From Chinchilla lanigera (lineage: Eukaryota > Chordata > Mammalia > Rodentia > Chinchillidae), in the NCBI RefSeq assembly GCF_000276665.1, contig NW_004955480.1:5656763-5720762 (forward strand): a stretch of 64,000 bases of DNA, written 5' to 3'. Every line of letters starts with the position of its first letter. Position 1 is the stretch's first letter. A program made the translations under genes and the position numbers. This document shows positions 59,190 through 64,000 of this stretch, piece by piece. The notes beneath the pieces were generated by a model that ran no database searches, was not told where the DNA came from, and worked only from the letters and a program-made list of their open reading frames with translations.

Positions 59190-61620
59190 TTTTTAACTAG
59201 CAGAGCAGCTGTGAACTTCAATAGAATCTAAAATGTTCTCTTGGCTTTTAGGTTCTCTCAAGCACTACACCGTAGAAGAATGAAATAAAGGTCTCTGCAC
59301 ACACTTTCCATGAAAGAAAAGATATGATACCTTGTAATAAAGTTGAGTAAGCCACTTAGGTTCCTCTTTCATAAAATAACTTAAGGTCAAGCAGAAGACA
59401 AAATGTTTAACACACTGGATCAATGGCTGCTTGGGCTTGTATTAGGAGCCAATACCACTTGAGTTATTTCGTTCAAAAAACAGCCTCTATCCTACATCAT
59501 TTCAACTTCTCTACTAGTGTACAAGTTTCCTAATTTAGTGAAGTTACTATTCATTCTTCAATTCCTCTTTGAAATTAAGATTTTCATGTTTCCGTGCCAA
59601 AAATTAAACTGGAAATTAAAGAAGAGTAAAAAAAGAAAATCATGGAATTTTCTTACATTTTGGTTAGATAAAATTTTCACCTGCAGAATACTCCTGAGTC
59701 TTTATAGAACCATCACTGGGTTCAACTCCCTTTTGATATCTAATATCATGATTTGTGCTTGATAATTTTACAAGCTTCTTGTTGTAACATAAAATGCAAA
59801 TTATCACATAGATCAAGTATAGTTTAATTTTTCATTATAAATAGAAATTATCAGAGAAAATACAACCTTTTCCTCTTCATTTGAAAAGCCACTTCCATAG
59901 ATCCTGCCTCCCTCTTTTTAACCTTTGTTAAGTAGCCATTATCTTGATCTATGGAGTAATTATGTCCTGATATTTTTACTGACAGTTGTGTTACCCAAAT
60001 CAGTATTTCTAGACTGGATTCACATGCTGTCAAGTTTCTCCAGAAGTTGGAAGAGTTATTTTACTTCTTCAAATTGCAATTTGGTAACTTAAGATCATTT
60101 AACTCACTGGTGTATTTATGTGTGTGTGGTCCTAGCTCGGCACTGAGAAAGTGCTCATCTGTATTTTTCTTTATCCCATTCCCCTCACTTAGAAACAGGA
60201 GAGGGTTTACAGAGGAAGCAACAGGGGCAAAGGTCCTCCTAAAGGAGGGAAAAGGCCCGTGAAGTCTTGCATATAAGAGCAGTACAGTGAATTCGACCTC
60301 TACTGCCTTACCATGAAGGAAACGTTATGCAGGAGATCTAATCCTTGTAGCTAGTCATAAAAATGTCACTTCAGAAATGACTTGCATTTCTATGCACTCT
60401 AGAGACAAAATCTACAGCTTGTAGGCTCCTGAATGTAGGCTTCTATCTCAGCTCTGATTCTAAGGGATGTTGTGACATTTAGTGAATTACATTAAAATTT
60501 GGGACTTCTGATCTGAAAAGAAGAAAAAATCATTTCTCAATTCAAACCTCCCTCCACCTTGTAAAGATGGAATCATCGATCTCTGGCAAAGGCAGTGATT
60601 TTCTCGAGGTCAAGAAGCTCAGACCTTCTCATTTCATTTCTAACTCTTTTGACAAAGGCAAGTAGGTTCTCTCCAGAAATGCTGTGTTTATTCTGTTGTT
60701 TCCCTAACCCCAAAGCTGGCAGCAGTTTCTCATGCCTACTGCACAAAGTCCACCGATGTGTGTCAAGTCTTTCTGCAGTGTTACCCCTTCCAAAGTGCTT
60801 GGTGATGAGAGCACAGTTTCATCCATAGGCTTATTTTTCAGAAGGAAGTTGTGTTCCAGAGGCTCCTCTCTACATTATGTATAGAGTCCTCCGGGTAATT
60901 TAATTTGTTGCCAAGCAGCAAGTGAGGTTATAAAACAGAGTGAAGTGGGACTTAGGGGTCTACCAGGAGGATAGTGGACCAATGTTGATAGTGAAGATTT
61001 TCAGGGTTAATCTTGAAGAAGAGTGTAGAGAGATGGGAGTTAGTGTCGGAAAACAATCTGGGGAAAGTGACAGCATAGCTCAGAAAGATCTATGATAAAT
61101 GGTCACAGGGTGTCAAGAAATCTTGTGACTCTCCTCAGGTTGTCTCCATCACTTTTTTTTTTATTATTATTTTTTGCTTTTGTCTTGTGGACACCAAGTA
61201 TTTGGAAGATGTATCAAAGATTAGAGTGTTGCTTCAAGATTTCCATAAACACAAGATAGCCATAGAGATCTGGATATAAACTTCCTTTATGCCTTGCCTT
61301 AAAATATTTTTCCTTATGCCTTTGTATGCATATAAAGCTCAAAATAGAAATAAAGAGCAAAATAAAAGATAGATAATAAGAAACAGGGAGATAAATAGTT
61401 TGCAAAGGAAAAGCGGATCAAAAGATACAGGGAGATATAGAAATGGAGAAATGAGAGAGGATGAAAAAAGAATTAAGATGTGTTTTGTAAACATGCTAAC
61501 TTTAGGAATGTGATCATTATGTACTATGAACACGCACTTATAAAAAAGTAAAACTGGAAAAAATAATGTTAACTATTTAAAATAAATGGAGAAAAATAAA
61601 GAATACATGTGTAATATATA
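59190..61620. other. No identifiable gene or clear repeat
   Basis: AT-rich DNA, with a T-rich run near 61150 and possible weak MIR words near 60430 ('tctcagctctgattctaagg'). Open frames of 60-81 codons lack features. Confidence 0.45.
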
Positions 61621-61832
61621 TATAATTAATGCTCACAGTTAAATACCTACTACATTACCAGCACTGTCCAACCTTTACTTGTCATTAAGTTGTCATAATG
61701 CCTGAAAGTACTGTTGCTACTATCCGTTTGAAGATGAAATTCACTGAGATAATACAGTTTTCTCAAAGCACACAAGCAGTAAGTGGAGGAGTGGGGACAT
61801 GAGGCCTGAAGACCTAGCCCTAGAGCCATGTT

Positions 61833-62227
61833 CTTTTTTTTTTTCTTACTTAAAAAGATTAAATTTTATTGACACCAAGAATATAATAGCAATATCAGTA
61901 GTGCTTTTTAAAATATTTTAATATTTTGTTTTCTTTATTTCTCCTTTTGGTGATTTAGTTTGTTTTTATTTTTTTTAATTTTTATTCTGTTGGTACATTT
62001 TAGATATACATAATGATCACACTCCTCATAGGGAATTTGTACCTGTGCATGGTATTTCTTTCTTTCCAGTAATACTATTTTTTTTTTTTTTTTTTTTTTT
62101 TTTGGTTTTGGTTTTTCTCCCGTACCGGGAACCGAACTCACGACCTTGCACTTGCCAGGCAGGCGCTTTTGCCGCTGAGCTAAATCCCCAGCCCCTCAGT
62201 AATTTAATTTAAATTAAATGACAAAAT
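61833..62227 (-). repeat. Poly-A retroposon (L1-like) in antisense, inserted in MIR
   Basis: Begins with a T run at 61833-61844 (its A tail), followed by AT-rich text with 'aaattttattgacaccaag'. It is flanked by a likely 14-bp target-site duplication, and itself hosts an ID SINE. It may be an L1 3' end; the family is uncertain. Confidence 0.5.
62078..62195 (-). repeat. Young ID SINE, antisense, with long poly-T
   Basis: About 26 T, then 'tctcccgtaccgggaaccga', 'cttgccaggcaggcgctttt' and 'gccgctgagctaaatcccca'. One of the copies closest to the local ID consensus. An approximate 'cagtaat' repeat flanks it. Confidence 0.95.
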
Positions 62228-62259
62228 GAGCTCATGCTCTTAACCACCGTACCCCCATG

Positions 62260-64000
62260 GTCTTTAATATCATTCTTCTGGTAGGAGACAATCAGTTGTC
62301 CTTTCATGTAAATGTGTTTTATCTTGCCCATTTAATGGCAAGTCTGTGGTTATACTCTACAGACCCTTTTGATCTGGCTATTTTGGTGAGGTGAGGAGTT
62401 TGGATTACTTCCCTCTAGAGTTTTTTAGATTAGAATATTGCCTTTAACAAATGAAATCTGATGCCATATGACAATGAATGGAATATATAAAAGCAGAACT
62501 TTTTTGACTAATGTGATATAAATAGCCTCAAGTAAAAGAATCAGTGTAACTACTAAGAGATTTTAATGGAAGTCCTTGTGCATCACACAATGTATTCTTA
62601 CCTGCTATACAGCCTTCTGATAAAAAGTCTTCTCAAGCCAGTATTTTGGAGACATCACAGCATAATATTGCCCTATCTGCATAGGTAGGATGATATGTAT
62701 GTGGATGAATTTTTGTGATTTTAATATTATTCATCCAAAAGTATTTATTGAGTATTCATATGACTTACTAGGATAGAACCACATCTGATAGTCAGCAGGA
62801 AATTCTTCCCCACACATCTATATTTTGGAGAAGTAGAATTTGGGACTTTGTGAAGATCACGGCTGACAACTGAAAATGTCTGAGAATGTCAAGAGGTTGT
62901 AAAATGTGAGTACTCTACTTGAGGCTGTGAATTTCTCAATACTAATTGCGTGAATCTGGCGAATCCAGATAGAAATCCTCTAGAAATGACATGATTGTAC
63001 CATATTCTTAGTGCAGAAGACTGAAATACTTGTCCTTTCCTTTTTCATCCCTAAAAGTTTATCATTCTACCATTTTAACATAATTGAATGCACACAAAGA
63101 ATATTTAAAATGCCACTGGATCATGACTAGTACATGCTGGAATCACAATAGTGGTATTCATAGAATAATGCGAAGTAATAGCATTCATTTAAATTCTTGT
63201 CTTCCTGGAAGGATTTAGCAACCTTTTCTATAATTTAAATTCAAATTAATATTTGAATTTCTTGTTAGAAACAAGAATTTTCTGACAAATACTTCTTTGT
63301 TTGCCTGGATAGCATAAGCTCAACTATTTCCTTCACAGGCAAGCAAATTTTATACTTTCTTTGCAAGCTAATGCCTCCATTTACATTCAAAAGACAACCA
63401 TATTTCATGAGGAAACTAAATGCTTACAACTTTGAATTTGTTTAATGTCCATTACTGTTCCCTCTATTGGGCTTTTAAGATTTCTAGAAAGGGAATGCAA
63501 ATTAAATTGTGTGAGGAAGAGACAAATGTCTCTTTCATTCATAATAAATTCATCTAAAAAGCTTACTGATTATCAAAATGCTACATCTGGACTTGGTGTT
63601 ATCACATGGAAATTCATTATAGAAAATATACTATGCAGATTAAGATGGGTAATGTAGCATGAAAGCTGTAATTTCTGTTATGATTTAGAATTATACTTCC
63701 CCCATCTAAGTGAAGATTGCTTCGACAGGAATTTATCAGTTACTTCAGATTCTGGCATTTGACCCAAAATATATGGAACAAATATTTATAAGATCTACTT
63801 ATCACAAAAAAGAACTGTTTATCATATAAAGAACATAATCAAAGTCATATTATTTCCTAATTTCTCAAAAATAACTGTTTGCATAAACATCACATGGTTT
63901 CTCTTATATGAGGAAGTCAATATATAAATAAAATGCAAAATAACAGACAATAAGAAAAAAGACAGAAAAAAGTTACTGTAATCTAGCATGGACAATATAC
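62260..64000. other. No identifiable gene or repeat
   Basis: AT-rich unique-looking DNA. The last 150 bases ('acatggtttctcttatatga') look like an antisense or decayed L1 end, but too little is present to call. Short open frames (60-70 codons) have no features. Confidence 0.5.

Larger units (their letters stand above)
61630..62258 (+). repeat. MIR SINE, sense, split by a nested retroposon
   Basis: 61630-61832 follows sense MIR ('taaatacctactacattacc', 'agcacacaagcagtaagtgg') to 'agagccatgttctt'. After about 390 inserted bases the sequence resumes with 'gagctcatgctcttaaccac' (62228-62247), the expected MIR end. The shared 'gagcYcatgYtctt' on both sides (61819-61832 and 62228-62241) looks like the target-site duplication of the insert. 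Confidence 0.7.

Noticed and set aside
1..64000. CRISPR arrays, operons, terminators, bacterial genes
   Set aside because: SINE, LINE and LTR content shows mammalian nuclear DNA; short repeats present are microsatellites or local duplications without regular spacers.

Overview
The window is nuclear DNA from a placental mammal, most likely a non-murid rodent. It carries many tRNA-derived ID-type SINEs, 7SL-derived B1 monomers and B1-ID dimers of the B1-dID type, together with older MIR, L2, L1M and MaLR (ERVL) fossils. The young ID copies share an unusual 3' half ending in GTTCCCGGTACCGG, which differs from the rat and squirrel ID forms I know. A castorimorph (beaver-like) genome is my best guess, from memory only and not proven. 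The 100 N at 6470-6569 are a fixed-size assembly gap.

No intact protein-coding gene is visible. The longest open frames (up to 170 codons) look like chance frames in AT-rich or repeat DNA. The sequence reads as intron or intergenic DNA of a large, gene-poor locus. Three short pieces have splice-site or start-codon layouts that could be exons: 3795-3862 (- strand, 68 nt, encodes a hydrophobic stretch), 26081-26137 (+ strand, possible first coding exon inside the most GC/CpG-rich, repeat-poor block) and 45145-45213 (+ strand, 69 nt, very good acceptor). All are low-confidence calls that need alignment to other mammals.

Layout. 1-2.9 kb: MIR split by a B1, then an antisense L1 broken by a MaLR LTR (with a 28-bp internal duplication) and an ID SINE. 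3-10.3 kb: ID, MIRs, B1, assembly gap and a rodent-type MaLR LTR with duplicated AP-1 sites. 10.7-15.4 kb: a 55-bp tandem repeat and three MaLR LTRs, one with an insertion. 15.5-24.5 kb: old L1M, MIR, a pair of ID SINEs, a B1-dID and low-complexity purine DNA. 25-28.5 kb: the repeat-poor candidate regulatory/promoter block with a CTCF-type site. 28.5-37.3 kb: L2, L1M pieces, a candidate conserved element and a B1-dID followed by a long G-rich purine tract. 37.3-37.6 kb: a mariner-type transposase fossil. 39-51 kb: several MaLR LTRs, L2 and MIR fragments and ID SINEs. 52-56.2 kb: old L1 sequence and a perfect 76-bp direct repeat 1.17 kb apart. 57.6-64 kb: another MaLR LTR, an AT-rich homeodomain-motif-rich candidate element near 59.1 kb, and a three-level nested retroposon insertion at 61.6-62.26 kb.

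The main stories are the layered history of retroposon insertions, several with readable target-site duplications, and a few non-repeat islands that may be regulatory or exonic. I found no convincing evidence for a wholly new biological system. The best leads are the 76-bp perfect duplication, the 26-kb promoter/exon candidate and the variant ID family. All repeat assignments were made by eye against remembered family consensus; boundaries of old elements are approximate.
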